DNA from: Deinococcus hopiensis KR-140
GTDB lineage: Bacteria > Deinococcota > Deinococci > Deinococcales > Deinococcaceae
Assembly: GCA_943327755.2 (NCBI GenBank)
Contig: CALPYF020000008.1
Coordinates: 66,799 to 130,798, forward strand
DNA: 64,000 nucleotides
Direction of reading: 5' to 3'
The notes below the pieces were generated by a model. It was given only the letters and a program-made list of their open reading frames with translations. It had not been told where the DNA came from and did not search any database. The position numbers and the translations under genes are program-made. Each line of letters begins with the position of its first letter. The first letter of the stretch is position 1. This document shows, piece by piece, positions 40,772 to 54,537 of the stretch.

Positions 40772-43489
40772 ATGAACACCGGGTCAGTGCTGATCCTGCG
40801 GACGCTGGGCGTGCCCCGCGTGACCGGCCCGGCCGGGCTGCTGGACGTGACGGGCAAGAGCCTGGCGCTCCTCATGTTCCTGGCGCTGGAGGGCGGGACG
40901 CCGCGCGAGGTGCTCGCCGACCTGCTGTGGTCGGATCAGGGCGCGGAGGCAGCGCGCCGGAACCTGCGGGTGCAGCTGCACCGCCTCCGGGGCTCGGGGC
41001 TGGCGGAGTGGCTGGAGGTCACGCCGGGCGCGGCGGCGCTGCGGGGCGAGGTGCAGGTGGATCTGCTCGCGCTGCGCGCGGCCCTGGCGGCGGGGGACGC
41101 GCCGGGCGCGGCGGCTCTGGTGGGGGGGCGGTTCCTGGATCACCTGAGCGTGCCGGGCGCGGCGGAGTTCGGCGCGTGGCAGGAGCGGGTGGCGGGGCAG
41201 GCGCTGGACGAGCAGCTGCGGGCGCTGGACGCGCTGGCGGCGCACGAGGTGGCGCGGGGGGCGTGGCCGGGCGTGCTGGCGGCGCACGCGCGGGCGCTGG
41301 GGCTGGAGCCGCTGCGCGAGCGGAGCGTGCGGGCGCAGATGGAGACGCTAGTGGCGCTGGGGCAGCGGGAGGAGGCGCTGGATGCGTACCGGGCGCTGTG
41401 CCGCCGCCTGCGCGAGGAGCTCGGCGAGCAGGCGCAGCCGCTGCCCGCCACGCGCCTGCTCGCCCAGACGCTGGCGCAGGACCCGGGACCGACCACAGGT
41501 GCGCCGCCCGGGCCGCTGGTGGGCCGCTCGGCGGAGGTTGCGGCGCTGCGGGCGGCGCGGACGATCCTGGTGCTGGGCGAGGCGGGCATCGGGAAGTCGC
41601 GGCTGTTGCGCGGGGCGGCGGGGGACGCGCTGGTGCTGCGCGGCGCGCCGGAACTCACGCCGCTGCCGTTCGGGGCGCTGCTGGACGCCTTCCGGGCGCA
41701 GCCGTCGCTGGGGTGGTGCCCGGAGCCGCTGCGTCCGTCGCTCGTGGCGGCGCTGGGCGCGCCGGGCGGGTCGGGCCTGCCGGACCGGGGGGCGACGCTG
41801 GACGTGCTGGCGCGGGCGCTGCTGGCCCTGGCGGGGGGGCGCCCCGTGATCGCCGAGGACCTGCACTGGCTGGACGCCGGGTCGCTGGAGGCGGCGTTCC
41901 TGGCGCTGCACCGGGGCGCGCGGCACCTGTGGCTCTCGGCCCGCCCGGAGGAGCTGGCGGGCCGGGCGGACGTGCTGGAGGTCCTGGCGCGGGTGAACCC
42001 GCCGCGTCTGACCCTTCAGGAACTGCCGCTGGAGGGGGTGGCGGAGCTGATCACGCGGCTGGCGGGCCGCGAGGCGCCGCTGTTCACGGCGCGGCTGTTC
42101 GAGGCGACGGCCGGGCACCCGCTGTTCCTGATGGAGACCCTACGGGACCTGCGCGAGCGGGGCGTGCTGTCCGAGCGGGGTGGGCGCTGGCACACACCGT
42201 TCGATGCGTTCACGGTGGATTACGCCGAGGTGCCGGTGCCGCCGTCGGTGACGCAGGCGATCCGGGGGCGCGTGGAGCGCCTGGGCCGCGTGACGCGGCA
42301 GCTGCTGCAGGCCGGCGCGCTGTGGGGCGAGGTGTTCCCGGCCGCGCTGGTGGCGGGGTGCGTGGGCGTGCCGGTCGGGGAGGCGCTGGACGAGCTGGAG
42401 CGGGCGCAGGAGGCGCGGCTGGTCACCCCGGACGGCGCGGGGTTCCGGTTCGGGCATGACCTGCACCGCCGGGCGCTGCTGGACGGCCTGAGCGGCGCGC
42501 GCCGGGCGCATCTGCACGCGGGGCTGGCGGCGCTGGCCCCGGCCGGGACCCAGGCGGGCACGGTCGCGCGGCACTTCGAGCGGGGCGGGGAGCCGAATCG
42601 GGCGTGGCCGCTGTGGGTGCAGGCGGCGCGGGAGGCCGAGGGGCTGTTCGCGCACGCGGACGCCTTCGCGCTGTACGGGCGGGCGCTGGCGTGCGGCGCA
42701 CCGCCGCGCGAGGCGTTCGCGGTGCGGGTGGCCCGCAGTGAACTGTGCCGTCACCTGGACGACGAACCGGGGCGCGAGGAGGAACTGGCCGCGCTGGCGG
42801 CGCTCGCGGCCGGGCTGGACGACGCGGGGTGCTGGGCAGACCTCGCCGCGCGGCGCGCGAAGTGGCACACGGAACGGGACGAGTACGCCCTGGCGGTCGC
42901 GGAGGTTCGGGCGGCCCTGGAGCGTTTCGGCGCGGCGCTGGACGGGAACACCCGCTCGGCGCTGCTGCTGGAGGGCGGCGCGGCCCTGGCGTGCCTGGAG
43001 GACTGGCCTGCGTCGGCCGAATGGCTGCAGGAGGCGCTGACCCTGACGCGGGAGCGGCTGCCGGTGCGGGCGTCGAACGTCCTGTACTGGCTGGGGTACG
43101 GTGCGTACCGGTCCGGTGAGTTCGCGCAGGCCGAGCGGGCCTACCGGCAGTCGGTGGAGGTCCTGCCGCCCGGCACGCTGTCGCGCGGGCGGGTGCTGAG
43201 CCTGTGGAAGGTGGGGGCGTGCCTGCGCCGCCTGGGGCAGTTCTGCGAGGCTGCACAGGCACTGCGCGAGGCGGACGACAGTGCCCGCACCCTGAACGCG
43301 GGCTCTATCCGGGGGCTGATCGTGGCCGAACAGGCCGCGCTGGCCTTCGATCAGGGCGAGTGGAAGGTCGCCTCGGCGCTGGCTGCCGAGGCGCAGACCC
43401 TCCTGACCCCGGGGGGCGAGGAGGGCTGGGACGTCCTCAATCCGCTGCTGGCGGCACTGGCAGCTGGGCCGGTCACCGCGCTGGACTGA
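40772..43489 (+). CDS. BTAD/AAA ATPase/TPR transcriptional regulator (AfsR/SARP-like)
   Basis: A 905-residue regulator in the AfsR/SARP layout: an N-terminal winged-helix (EGGTPREVLADLLWSDQGAEAARRNLRVQLHRLR), a bacterial transcriptional activation domain (~residues 95-235), an AAA/NB-ARC-like ATPase with Walker A GEAGIGKSRLL and Walker B RPVIAEDLHWLD, and C-terminal TPR-like helices (~600-900). Such proteins are ATP-dependent activators with sensor repeats. TACACT (40756-40761) is the likely -10, 10 nt before the ATG. The target is unknown; the divergent 58-aa gene is a candidate. Confidence 0.87.
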   Translation: MNTGSVLILRTLGVPRVTGPAGLLDVTGKSLALLMFLALEGGTPREVLADLLWSDQGAEAARRNLRVQLHRLRGSGLAEWLEVTPGAAALRGEVQVDLLALRAALAAGDAPGAAALVGGRFLDHLSVPGAAEFGAWQERVAGQALDEQLRALDALAAHEVARGAWPGVLAAHARALGLEPLRERSVRAQMETLVALGQREEALDAYRALCRRLREELGEQAQPLPATRLLAQTLAQDPGPTTGAPPGPLVGRSAEVAALRAARTILVLGEAGIGKSRLLRGAAGDALVLRGAPELTPLPFGALLDAFRAQPSLGWCPEPLRPSLVAALGAPGGSGLPDRGATLDVLARALLALAGGRPVIAEDLHWLDAGSLEAAFLALHRGARHLWLSARPEELAGRADVLEVLARVNPPRLTLQELPLEGVAELITRLAGREAPLFTARLFEATAGHPLFLMETLRDLRERGVLSERGGRWHTPFDAFTVDYAEVPVPPSVTQAIRGRVERLGRVTRQLLQAGALWGEVFPAALVAGCVGVPVGEALDELERAQEARLVTPDGAGFRFGHDLHRRALLDGLSGARRAHLHAGLAALAPAGTQAGTVARHFERGGEPNRAWPLWVQAAREAEGLFAHADAFALYGRALACGAPPREAFAVRVARSELCRHLDDEPGREEELAALAALAAGLDDAGCWADLAARRAKWHTERDEYALAVAEVRAALERFGAALDGNTRSALLLEGGAALACLEDWPASAEWLQEALTLTRERLPVRASNVLYWLGYGAYRSGEFAQAERAYRQSVEVLPPGTLSRGRVLSLWKVGACLRRLGQFCEAAQALREADDSARTLNAGSIRGLIVAEQAALAFDQGEWKVASALAAEAQTLLTPGGEEGWDVLNPLLAALAAGPVTALD

Positions 43490-43500
43490 CCAAGAACGAA

Positions 43501-43530
43501 GCCGCCACTGGAATATTTCCGGGTGGCGGC
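43501..43530. terminator. Bidirectional terminator hairpin
   Basis: Arms GCCGCCAC (43501-43508) and GTGGCGGC (43523-43530), with an inner GGAA/TTCC pair, between convergent genes. Confidence 0.7.
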
Positions 43531-43545
43531 CTCGGGTTCAGCGGG

Positions 43546-43848
43546 TCAGGCGACGTCAATTTCCTGAAGCACGGTCACTTCTGGGGCGCTGGCGAACCAG
43601 TCTCCGGCCTTGGCGCGGTACGCCTTGTAGTGGTCGCTGTCGCGGTGGGCCTGCGCGGCGGCCTGATCGCGGTAGCGTTCCTGCACGTGGAACCGCACCA
43701 TGCCGTCCTTCTCCTCGCGCAGCAGGTCGTAACGGAGGTTGCCTTCCTCCTGGCGGCTGGCGCGGACCATGTTCAGCATCTCGGCCTGAACGGTGTCGAC
43801 GTGCTCGGGTTTGGGCGTGATGACAGCGTGGACGGCGATGACGCTCAT
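43546..43848 (-). CDS. Antibiotic biosynthesis monooxygenase-type (YgiN/ABM) protein
   Basis: A 100-residue dimeric alpha/beta-barrel protein of the ABM family. Typical: ITPKPEHVDTVQAEM, EEGNLRYDLLRE and FHVQERYRDQAAAQAHRDSDHYKAY. Members act as quinol monooxygenases or simple dimeric binding proteins; activity is not provable here. The ATG overlaps the DJ-1 family stop (ATGA), making a two-gene redox-type unit. Confidence 0.88.
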   Translation of the reverse strand: MSVIAVHAVITPKPEHVDTVQAEMLNMVRASRQEEGNLRYDLLREEKDGMVRFHVQERYRDQAAAQAHRDSDHYKAYRAKAGDWFASAPEVTVLQEIDVA

Positions 43849-44615
43849 GCGTTCACCGCGTCGCCTTTCAGCGCGCCGAGGAGGGCGGTGACGAATTCCT
43901 CGTCGCTCATGGGGTTCTGCCCGGTGATGAGTTCACGGTCACGCACGACGTGGCTCTGGTACTTCCCGCCGTTCTGCACGTCCATGCCCGCGGCGCGCAG
44001 GGCGTCGGCGGGGTAGTACTGCATGGGGGCCTCGAAGGTCTTCTCGGCGTCCTGTTCCTCGGGGGTGCTGAACACGGTGGCCTTGTAGCCGTCGTAGATG
44101 AAGTCCTGCGCGGCGGGCGTCTCGCCGTTCTGGAGGGCCGTCTGGTAGGCGGTGGCGTCCTGCTGCGCGGCGAGCAGCGCGACGGGTGCGTGGCAGATCA
44201 GCGCGGTGGGCTGGCCCTTCCCGTGGAAGTGGCGCAGGACTTTGCCCAGGTCGGCGTCGCGCATGAGTTCGATCATGGGGGCGTGCCCGCCGGGCAGGAA
44301 CACGGCGTCGAACTGGTCGAGGTTCGCGGCGGCGTCGCTCAGCTTGTGGACAGTTCCGCTCAGGGTCTGCTCGACGAAGGCCTTGATCTGCTGGTGTTCG
44401 GCCTCGTCCTTGAAGAAGTCCTTGGTGTCGCTGCCGTGGTCCATGGGGGGACGGTTCCCCTTCGGCGTGGCGATGGTCAGCGTGTAGCCCTCCTGGGTCA
44501 GGCGGTGGGCGGGCACGCCGAATTCGTTGAGGTAGAACCCGGTGGCGTGCGTCTGGCCGCCCTTCAGGGGAAGCTGGTCTTCGCTGGACATCACGACGAG
44601 GATGTTCTTGGTCAT
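43845..44615 (-). CDS. DJ-1/PfpI-family protein (HchA-like)
   Basis: A 256-residue DJ-1/PfpI protein. The nucleophile Cys is in the elbow ALICHAPVALLAA, with PGGHAPMIEL before it and the glyoxalase/chaperone-type N-terminus TKNILVVMSSEDQLPLKGGQ. The closest group is the Hsp31/HchA-like glyoxalase-III or deglycase proteins. ATG 44615 lies 7 nt after TAAGGT, so it is probably leaderless; GTG 44624 would overlap that -10. It is co-transcribed with the ABM gene. Confidence 0.87.
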   Translation of the reverse strand: MTKNILVVMSSEDQLPLKGGQTHATGFYLNEFGVPAHRLTQEGYTLTIATPKGNRPPMDHGSDTKDFFKDEAEHQQIKAFVEQTLSGTVHKLSDAAANLDQFDAVFLPGGHAPMIELMRDADLGKVLRHFHGKGQPTALICHAPVALLAAQQDATAYQTALQNGETPAAQDFIYDGYKATVFSTPEEQDAEKTFEAPMQYYPADALRAAGMDVQNGGKYQSHVVRDRELITGQNPMSDEEFVTALLGALKGDAVNA

Positions 44616-44622
44616 GAGCGAC

Positions 44623-44628
44623 ACCTTA
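44623..44628 (-). promoter_or_regulatory. -10 box of a leaderless promoter (DJ-1 gene)
   Basis: On the minus strand TAAGGT ends 7 nt before ATG 44615. A perfect 14-bp palindrome TGCTTTCTAAAGCA (44667-44680) about 40 bp upstream may be an operator. Confidence 0.5.
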
Positions 44629-44756
44629 AGCGCCGACGGGCGGGCCGACTGTCGAACCCCTTACTTTGCTTTCTAAAGCATTCAGGTTGGGTGAAGGTGC
44701 CCTGAACCCGTCGGGCCTGTCCATGCACCCCGCCGGGTGGGACGGACGCAGCGCGC

Positions 44757-44762
44757 TATTCT
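44757..44762 (+). promoter_or_regulatory. Possible -10 box of the metH leader
   Basis: TATTCT at 44757-44762 lies about 25 bp before the S-box core, with no good -35. A transcript from here would include the complete riboswitch. Confidence 0.4.
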
Positions 44763-44782
44763 CTGCACAACCGCGCCTGCCG

Positions 44783-44885
44783 GGCGTGGTCATCCAGAAC
44801 CGCCGGAGGGAATTTTCTGCCCTGTGATGGCGTGGCAACCGGCCCTCATTGCGGCACTCGGTGCTTTCAGAGAAGACCCGCGTGG
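44783..44885 (+). ncRNA. SAM-I (S-box) riboswitch aptamer
   Basis: The metH leader contains the conserved S-box core words in order: ATCCAGA, GGAGGGA (44805-44811), CCCTGTGATG then GGCAACC (44834-44840), and GGTGCTT (44860-44866). The flanks can pair as P1: GGTC (44788-44791) with GACC (44875-44878). A terminator-like hairpin follows at 44957-44977. This is the usual SAM-OFF control of methionine synthesis, so metH-metF should be shut down when SAM is abundant. The region 44616-44782 before it holds only promoter sequences. Confidence 0.82.
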
Positions 44886-44956
44886 GTGCGCCGACGATGG
44901 CGCGAGCGGGGACGATGGCCCAGAAGCGGCGCTGCAATCGCGCAAGGACTTTCGAG

Positions 44957-44977
44957 GCCGCCCAGGGGCGGCTTTCT
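44957..44977 (+). terminator. Riboswitch expression-platform terminator
   Basis: GCCGCC (44957-44962), loop CAGG, GGCGGC (44967-44972), then TTTCT, 18 nt before the metH ATG. Confidence 0.65.
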
Positions 44978-44995
44978 GCTGTACAGGGGTAGACC

Positions 44996-48732
<3,737 letters not shown>

Positions 48733-48736
<4 letters not shown>

Positions 48737-49473
48737 CCCGCGTTTCCGTCGAGCTGGTGCCCCGGTCCCGTTCTGGTCTGCGCGCGGAGATCGCGGAGGT
48801 CGCGGGCGCGTTGAGGGGCGTGGATACCGTGAACGTGCCGGACCTGACGCGGTACTCGCTGCGGTCCTGGGTGGGGTGCGGGTTTGCCCGGCCGGGTTTC
48901 GCGGCGATTCCGCACCTGCGCGCCGTGGACTTCAACCCGCGTGAGCCCCTGCCGTTCCTGCCGCTGCTGGAGGAACACGGTATCCGCGAGGTGCTCGTCG
49001 TGACCGGGGACGCCCCGATCGATATGAGCGCGAAAGTGTACGACCAGGACGCCGTGGACCTGATCCGCCGCCTGAACCGCGACGCGCCGCACCTGCGCGT
49101 GTACGCCGGACTGGACCCGTACCGGCAGTCGTTCGTCCGCGAACGGGATTACCTGGAGCGCAAGCTGGACGCGGGCGCGGCCGGGTTCTTCACGCAGCCG
49201 TTCTTCGACCTACGCCTGCTGGATACCTGGGCGGACCTCCTGCCGGACGGCACGGACGTGTGGTGGGGCGCGACGAGCATCCTCACGGAGGCCAGCTTCA
49301 ACTACTGGCGGGCCCGGAATCACGCGGTGTTCCCCCGCACGTTCACGCCCACCCTGGACTGCAACCGCGCGTTCGCCCGTGACCTCCTGACCTTCGCCCG
49401 CGAGCGGGAGCAGCACGCGTACTTCATGCCGGTGAAGGTGAACGTGCTGGAGTACTTGGGCGGCATTCTGTAA
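48733..49473 (+). CDS. metF: Short methylenetetrahydrofolate reductase-like protein
   Basis: A 246-residue MTHFR-fold protein, shorter than typical MetF (~290). Folate/FAD-barrel features: VELVPRSRSGL at the N-terminus, EVLVVTGDAP, VYAGLDPYR and GAAGFFTQPFFDL. It should supply 5-methyl-tetrahydrofolate to MetH. The GTG start overlaps the metH stop (GTGA), so both are under the SAM riboswitch. The N-terminal FxxExFPP-type motif of true MetF is altered, so activity is likely but not certain. Confidence 0.8.
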
Positions 49474-49822
49474 GCAAGGGGCCGTGAGTTCTGGGCTGTG
49501 AGCTGTGAACAATCACCGACCCTCCCCAGCTCCCTGCTGAAGCAAAAAAAGTCGATCAGCCGTGCACAGCGTCCCACCACTCACCTGACCGCAGACAGCC
49601 ACCGGCCGTCGTGCGCGCAGCGCGCGGGCCTGCGAGGGGACGGCAGGATGGCGTCGAAGCCAGACCCGTCACCGCACGACACGAACACGCCGCACGAATA
49701 AAAACTCTTGCCCAGTGCAACGCCGCTCCCCCTGCCCCTCTGGGGTAGGGGGCTGGGGGGTGGGGCCACAAACGAAACGGACCTCCGAGGAACACCCCGA
49801 AGGCCCAGTCTCCGCTGAAGCC
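49474..49822. repeat. Intergenic region with repeat-like and GC-palindrome sequences
   Basis: No gene is supported in these 349 bases. The left part has GTGAGTTCTGGGCTGTGAGC-type words; a GC-rich palindrome CCCCCT-g-CCCC / GGGG-t-AGGGGG lies at 49728-49752 and is a probable terminator for the convergent DUF4139 gene. Reading frames here lack codon bias. Confidence 0.5.
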
Positions 49823-51112
49823 TCAGCTGTTGTCGATCACGACCGTGAAGCTCTTGCTGACCTTGCCCTTGGCGGGCACGTCGACTTTCAGGTTCGCGGT
49901 GCCCTGGTTTTTGACGGGGGCCATGGTGTCAATGATGATGATGCGGCCGCCGATGCGTTCGGTGATTTCGGCGCGTACAGCGCGGTCCTTGCTGCTTTCG
50001 AAGGCGTAGGTGACTTTGTAGGTGGTCTTAGTGACGTTGCCCTGGGCGTTTTTGGTCTGGGCGGTCTGCTGGACGGTGCGGGTGTAGTTCAGGTCGGGGT
50101 CTTCGCCCAGGTTGAAGTCGACGGTGCCGCCCTGGCGGGTGTCGGGGATGCTGGTCTGGCCGACGATGCGGCCGTCTTCGCGGACGGTGATGGGGCCGGC
50201 GGGGAGGCGCTGGTCGGCTGTGAGGCGGTAGGAGCGGTTCAGGTTGCCGTCGCGGGTGCCGGTGTCGAAGTAGGTCTGGAGGCCGGCGTAGCGTTCGAAG
50301 GTGCTGAGTTTGGGGGTGATGAAGGGGAGGGTGGTGACGCTGTTGGCGGAGAGTTGGAAGGGGGTGGTGAGGGCGTAGCGGTAGAGGCCGCGCAGTTCGC
50401 CCTGGCTTTCGATCTTGGGTGCGGGGGCGGCGGTGGGCATGGCGACGTCCATGGCGGCGCCGCGCATCATGTAGGCGGCTTCCTGCTGGTTCTGGACGGT
50501 GACGTCCCCGGCGTACAGTTCGGTTTTCTGGACGTCGTAAGTCTGTTCGGTGGTGTTGCGGATGTCGGCCAGGGCGCTCAGTTGCGCGCCGCCGCTGCTG
50601 GCTTTCAGGGTGTAGCGGGGCGTCCAGGTGACGGCGCGGGTGAGGTAGCTCAGGGTACCTTTGCCGGGCTGGGCGAGGGTGTAGGTGACGCTCTGGGTGG
50701 GGGCCTGGGGGTTGGCGGGGGGCGCGGCGTCGAACTGGAGGTCCTCGTAGCGGGCGGTGAAGTAGCGGCCCTGGGCGTCCTTGACGAGCAGGTCGCGGGC
50801 GCGGATCAGGGTGACGGGTTCGGTTTTGCCGTCGCGGCGCAGGTAGATGGTCTGACCTTCGAGGCTGCTGAGCCAGTTGGCTTCCTGTTTCTGGATGGCC
50901 TGCGTGAAGCTCAGGCCTTCGAGGTCGAGGCTGCCGGAGAGGATGTTCTGCCAGGTGTCGAGGGGCAGGTTCAGGCGGAGGGTGTTCGTCTCGGCAGTGA
51001 CGGGTTCACGGACCTCACTGAAGCTGGGGTAGATGCGCAGGTCGGCGGCGCTGGCGGTTCCGAGGGCGAGGGCGGCGGCGGTCGCGAGGGCGACTGGCAG
51101 GCTGTTTTTCAT
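49823..51112 (-). CDS. DUF4139 domain secreted protein
   Basis: A 429-residue exported protein with a signal peptide (MKNSLPVALATAAALALGTASA) and a long beta-rich C-terminal region with GTLSYLTRAVTWTPRYTL and YDVQKTELYAGDVTVQN, features of DUF4139 (mucoidy-inhibitor A-like) proteins. The N-terminal half has DUF4140-like strands. Function unknown; cell-envelope role inferred from export. It is monocistronic; a repeat-rich gap with a terminator-like palindrome follows. Confidence 0.85.
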   Translation of the reverse strand: MKNSLPVALATAAALALGTASAADLRIYPSFSEVREPVTAETNTLRLNLPLDTWQNILSGSLDLEGLSFTQAIQKQEANWLSSLEGQTIYLRRDGKTEPVTLIRARDLLVKDAQGRYFTARYEDLQFDAAPPANPQAPTQSVTYTLAQPGKGTLSYLTRAVTWTPRYTLKASSGGAQLSALADIRNTTEQTYDVQKTELYAGDVTVQNQQEAAYMMRGAAMDVAMPTAAPAPKIESQGELRGLYRYALTTPFQLSANSVTTLPFITPKLSTFERYAGLQTYFDTGTRDGNLNRSYRLTADQRLPAGPITVREDGRIVGQTSIPDTRQGGTVDFNLGEDPDLNYTRTVQQTAQTKNAQGNVTKTTYKVTYAFESSKDRAVRAEITERIGGRIIIIDTMAPVKNQGTANLKVDVPAKGKVSKSFTVVIDNS

Positions 51113-51173
51113 GTCTGGATGGTGACCCGCCGCTCAATATGAGATGTGAGAGCGTGCGTCAGGAACGCGACAG

Positions 51174-51205
51174 AAAACCCGCCGCCCCGGGTGTGGGGTG
51201 GCGGG
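51174..51205 (-). terminator. Rho-independent terminator of dppDF
   Basis: On the minus strand a stem CCCGCC-x-CCCC / GGGG-x-GGCGGG (51178-51205) is followed by TTTT (complement of 51174-51177). Confidence 0.85.
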
Positions 51206-51228
51206 CTGTTCGTGCTGGCCGGACAGTC

Positions 51229-52241
<1,013 letters not shown>

Positions 52242-52245
<4 letters not shown>

Positions 52246-53288
52246 GCGGTCACCTCGCGCTGCGCCTGCGCGAATTCGCGCCAGCGGATGCAGCGGGACA
52301 TGTGGCCGTGCCCGGTGTCTTCCAGTGCGGGCACCGCCTTGGAGCAGTCGGGAACGGCGAACTTGCAGCGCGGCTCGAAGGCGCAGCCGGGGGGCAGGTT
52401 CAGCGGGTTGGGCACGTTGCCGGGGATGGCTTCCAGGCGGCCCTTGGGCTGCCCGGGGACGTGCTCGTACTCGCCGGGACGGGGAATGCTGTTCAGCAGG
52501 CCCATGGTGTAGGGGTGGCGGGGCGCCTGGAAGATGTCCACGACGTCGCCTTCCTCGACCACGCGGCCGCCGTACATCACGACGACGCGGTCAGCCATCT
52601 CGGCCACGACCCCGAGGTTGTGCGTGATGAACAGGATGCTCATCCCGACCTCTTTCTGCAGGTTGCGCATCAGGTCGAGAATCTGCGCCTGGATGGTCAC
52701 GTCGAGCGCCGTGGTGGGCTCGTCGGCGATCAGCAGGGCGGGTTTGCAGCTCAGGGCCATGGCGATCATGACGCGCTGGCGCATCCCGCCGGACATCTGG
52801 TGCGGGTACTCGTTGACGCGCTTCTCGGGGGCGGGGATGCCCACGAACCGCAGCATGTCGGTGGCGACACCCATGGCTTCTTTCTTGTTCTTGCCCTGGT
52901 GCAGCATGACGGCTTCAGCGATCTGGTCCCCGACGGTGTAGACGGGGTTCAGGCTGGTCATGGGCTCCTGGAAGATCATGGAGATGTCATTGCCGCGGAT
53001 CTTGCGCATGTCCGCTTCGCTCAGCGTGACGATGTTCTTCTGAACGCCGTCCTTGCCGGTGAAGAGGATCTCCCCTTCCACGATCTTGCCGGGGGGGGTG
53101 GGGATCAGGCGCATGACCGACAGGCTGGTGACGCTCTTGCCGGAGCCGGATTCGCCCACGACGGCGAGGGTCTCGCCCTTCTTGATGTGGAAGGTCACGC
53201 CGTCGACGCTCTTCACGACACCGTCGTCGGTACTGAAGTAAGTTTTCAGGCCGTTCACGGCCAACAGGACTTCACCCTGGTGGGTCAT
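52242..53288 (-). CDS. dppD: Peptide ABC transporter ATP-binding protein (DppD type)
   Basis: A 348-residue ATPase: Walker A GESGSGKS, signature MSGGMRQRVMIAMA, Walker B LLIADEPTTALD, and a C-terminal Cys-rich extension (GCAFEPRCKFAVPDC). ATG 53288 with GGAGG four bases upstream is chosen over the upstream in-frame ATG at 53324. It starts its own unit (dppDF) behind a hairpin and a TATGAT promoter. Confidence 0.95.
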
Positions 53289-53308
53289 TGTTCCTCCGTT
53301 TTCAACAC

Positions 53309-53325
53309 GTTGTGCATCATACAAC
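53309..53325 (-). promoter_or_regulatory. dppDF -10 region with palindrome
   Basis: On the minus strand TATGAT (53316-53321) is a near-consensus -10 and lies inside the interrupted palindrome GTTGT-N7-ACAAC (53309-53325), a possible repressor site. Confidence 0.5.
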
Positions 53326-53348
53326 CGTTGGGGATTCTAGGGCGTTTT

Positions 53349-53393
53349 GTCACGCGCAGCGCGGCCCATTTCGCTGGCCGCGCCGCGCGTGAC
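53349..53393 (-). terminator. Strong hairpin between dppC and dppD
   Basis: Arms 53349-53366 and 53376-53393 pair over 18 bp with one mismatch (GTCACGCGC...GCGCGTGAC). There is no T-run on the minus side, so it may be a transcript-end stabiliser as well as a terminator. Confidence 0.65.
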
Positions 53394-53399
53394 AGGAGT

Positions 53400-54536
53400 T
53401 CAGGCGCGCTTACGCGGGTCGAAGGCGTCGCGCAGCCCGTCGCCGAGCAGCTGGAAGCACATCACGGTGAACACGATGAAGAAGCCGGGGATGAGCACCC
53501 AGGGGCGGGTGTTCAGGCTGCTCAGACCGCCGTCCTGCGCGGCCTTGAGCAGGCTGCCCCACGACGCGTAGGGTTCCACGGCACCGATGCCCAGGAAGCT
53601 CAGGCCAGACTCGGTGAGGATGGTGGCGGGAATGGCGAGGCTGGTCGTGACGATCACGTAGGTCGTCAGGGTAGGCAGCATGTGACGCCACATGATGCGG
53701 TTGTCGCTGGCGCCGAGGCTCTTGGCGGCGGACACGAAGTCCTGCTCGCGCACGCTGAGCAGCTGTCCGCGCGTGACGCGTGCCAGACCGCCCCAGCCGA
53801 TGAAGGCTAGGAGGCCCAGGATGACATACAGCGCCAGAATCGGGTTGATGTCCTTGGGGAACACGCTTCGCAACAGCAGCAGCAGGAACAGTGAGGGGAT
53901 AGCAGCGATCACCTCTACCAGGCGCATGACCAGCGTATCGACGATGCCACCAAAGTAGGCGGACACAGCGCCCATCATCAATCCGATCAGGGTCGTGATC
54001 ACCACTGCGCCGAGACCGATGGTCAGGCTGATCTGCGAGGCGTAGAGGGTGCGGGTGAACAGGTCGCGGCCCAGGTCCTCACCACCGAACAGGTACACAC
54101 TGCAGTCTTCCTTGTTGGTGCCGAACAGATGCAGGTTGCCGGGGATGAAGCCCAGAAGCTTATAGCTGGCGCCGCGCACACCGAAGTACAGCGGGCAGCG
54201 TTCTGCGCTGGGTTTGAACTCGTTGACGAACGTGTCCATGTTGAGCTGCTGGGTGTACTTGAACACGTAGGGTCGCGTGAATGCGCCGGTGTCGGGATCA
54301 CGGAACTGGATGGGGGTGGGCGGGTGGAAGCGGGTGATGTTGCTGGTCGAGTAGGACGACAGGGCGTCAGGGGCGATGAACGGCGCGAAGATAGCCATGA
54401 CGTACAGCAGGATGAGCATCAGGCCGCCGGCCTGAGCGAGGCGGTTTTTCCGGAACTGCTGCCAGGCGACGGAGAACTGGGACTGACCGAGCGGCTTGTC
54501 CTTCTTCTGGGTGGTGGTGGGTGCGGTGGTGGTCAT
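53400..54536 (-). CDS. dppC: Peptide ABC transporter permease (DppC type)
   Basis: A 378-residue permease with the binding-protein-dependent transport domain (five later helices and the EAA-type loop ADSLGASDNRIMWRHMLP-like region). The loop after TM1 is unusually long (about 100 residues) and holds two cysteines (ERCPLYFG and NKEDCSVYLFG) that would face the outside and could form a disulfide. ATG 54536 is 1 bp from the dppB stop. Confidence 0.93.
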   Translation of the reverse strand: MTTTAPTTTQKKDKPLGQSQFSVAWQQFRKNRLAQAGGLMLILLYVMAIFAPFIAPDALSSYSTSNITRFHPPTPIQFRDPDTGAFTRPYVFKYTQQLNMDTFVNEFKPSAERCPLYFGVRGASYKLLGFIPGNLHLFGTNKEDCSVYLFGGEDLGRDLFTRTLYASQISLTIGLGAVVITTLIGLMMGAVSAYFGGIVDTLVMRLVEVIAAIPSLFLLLLLRSVFPKDINPILALYVILGLLAFIGWGGLARVTRGQLLSVREQDFVSAAKSLGASDNRIMWRHMLPTLTTYVIVTTSLAIPATILTESGLSFLGIGAVEPYASWGSLLKAAQDGGLSSLNTRPWVLIPGFFIVFTVMCFQLLGDGLRDAFDPRKRA

Positions 54537-54537
54537 A

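Noticed and set aside
49498..49701. 67-codon frame after metF
   Set aside because: Ser/Thr/Pro/His-rich translation without domain features, overlapping repeat-like sequence; no ribosome site.
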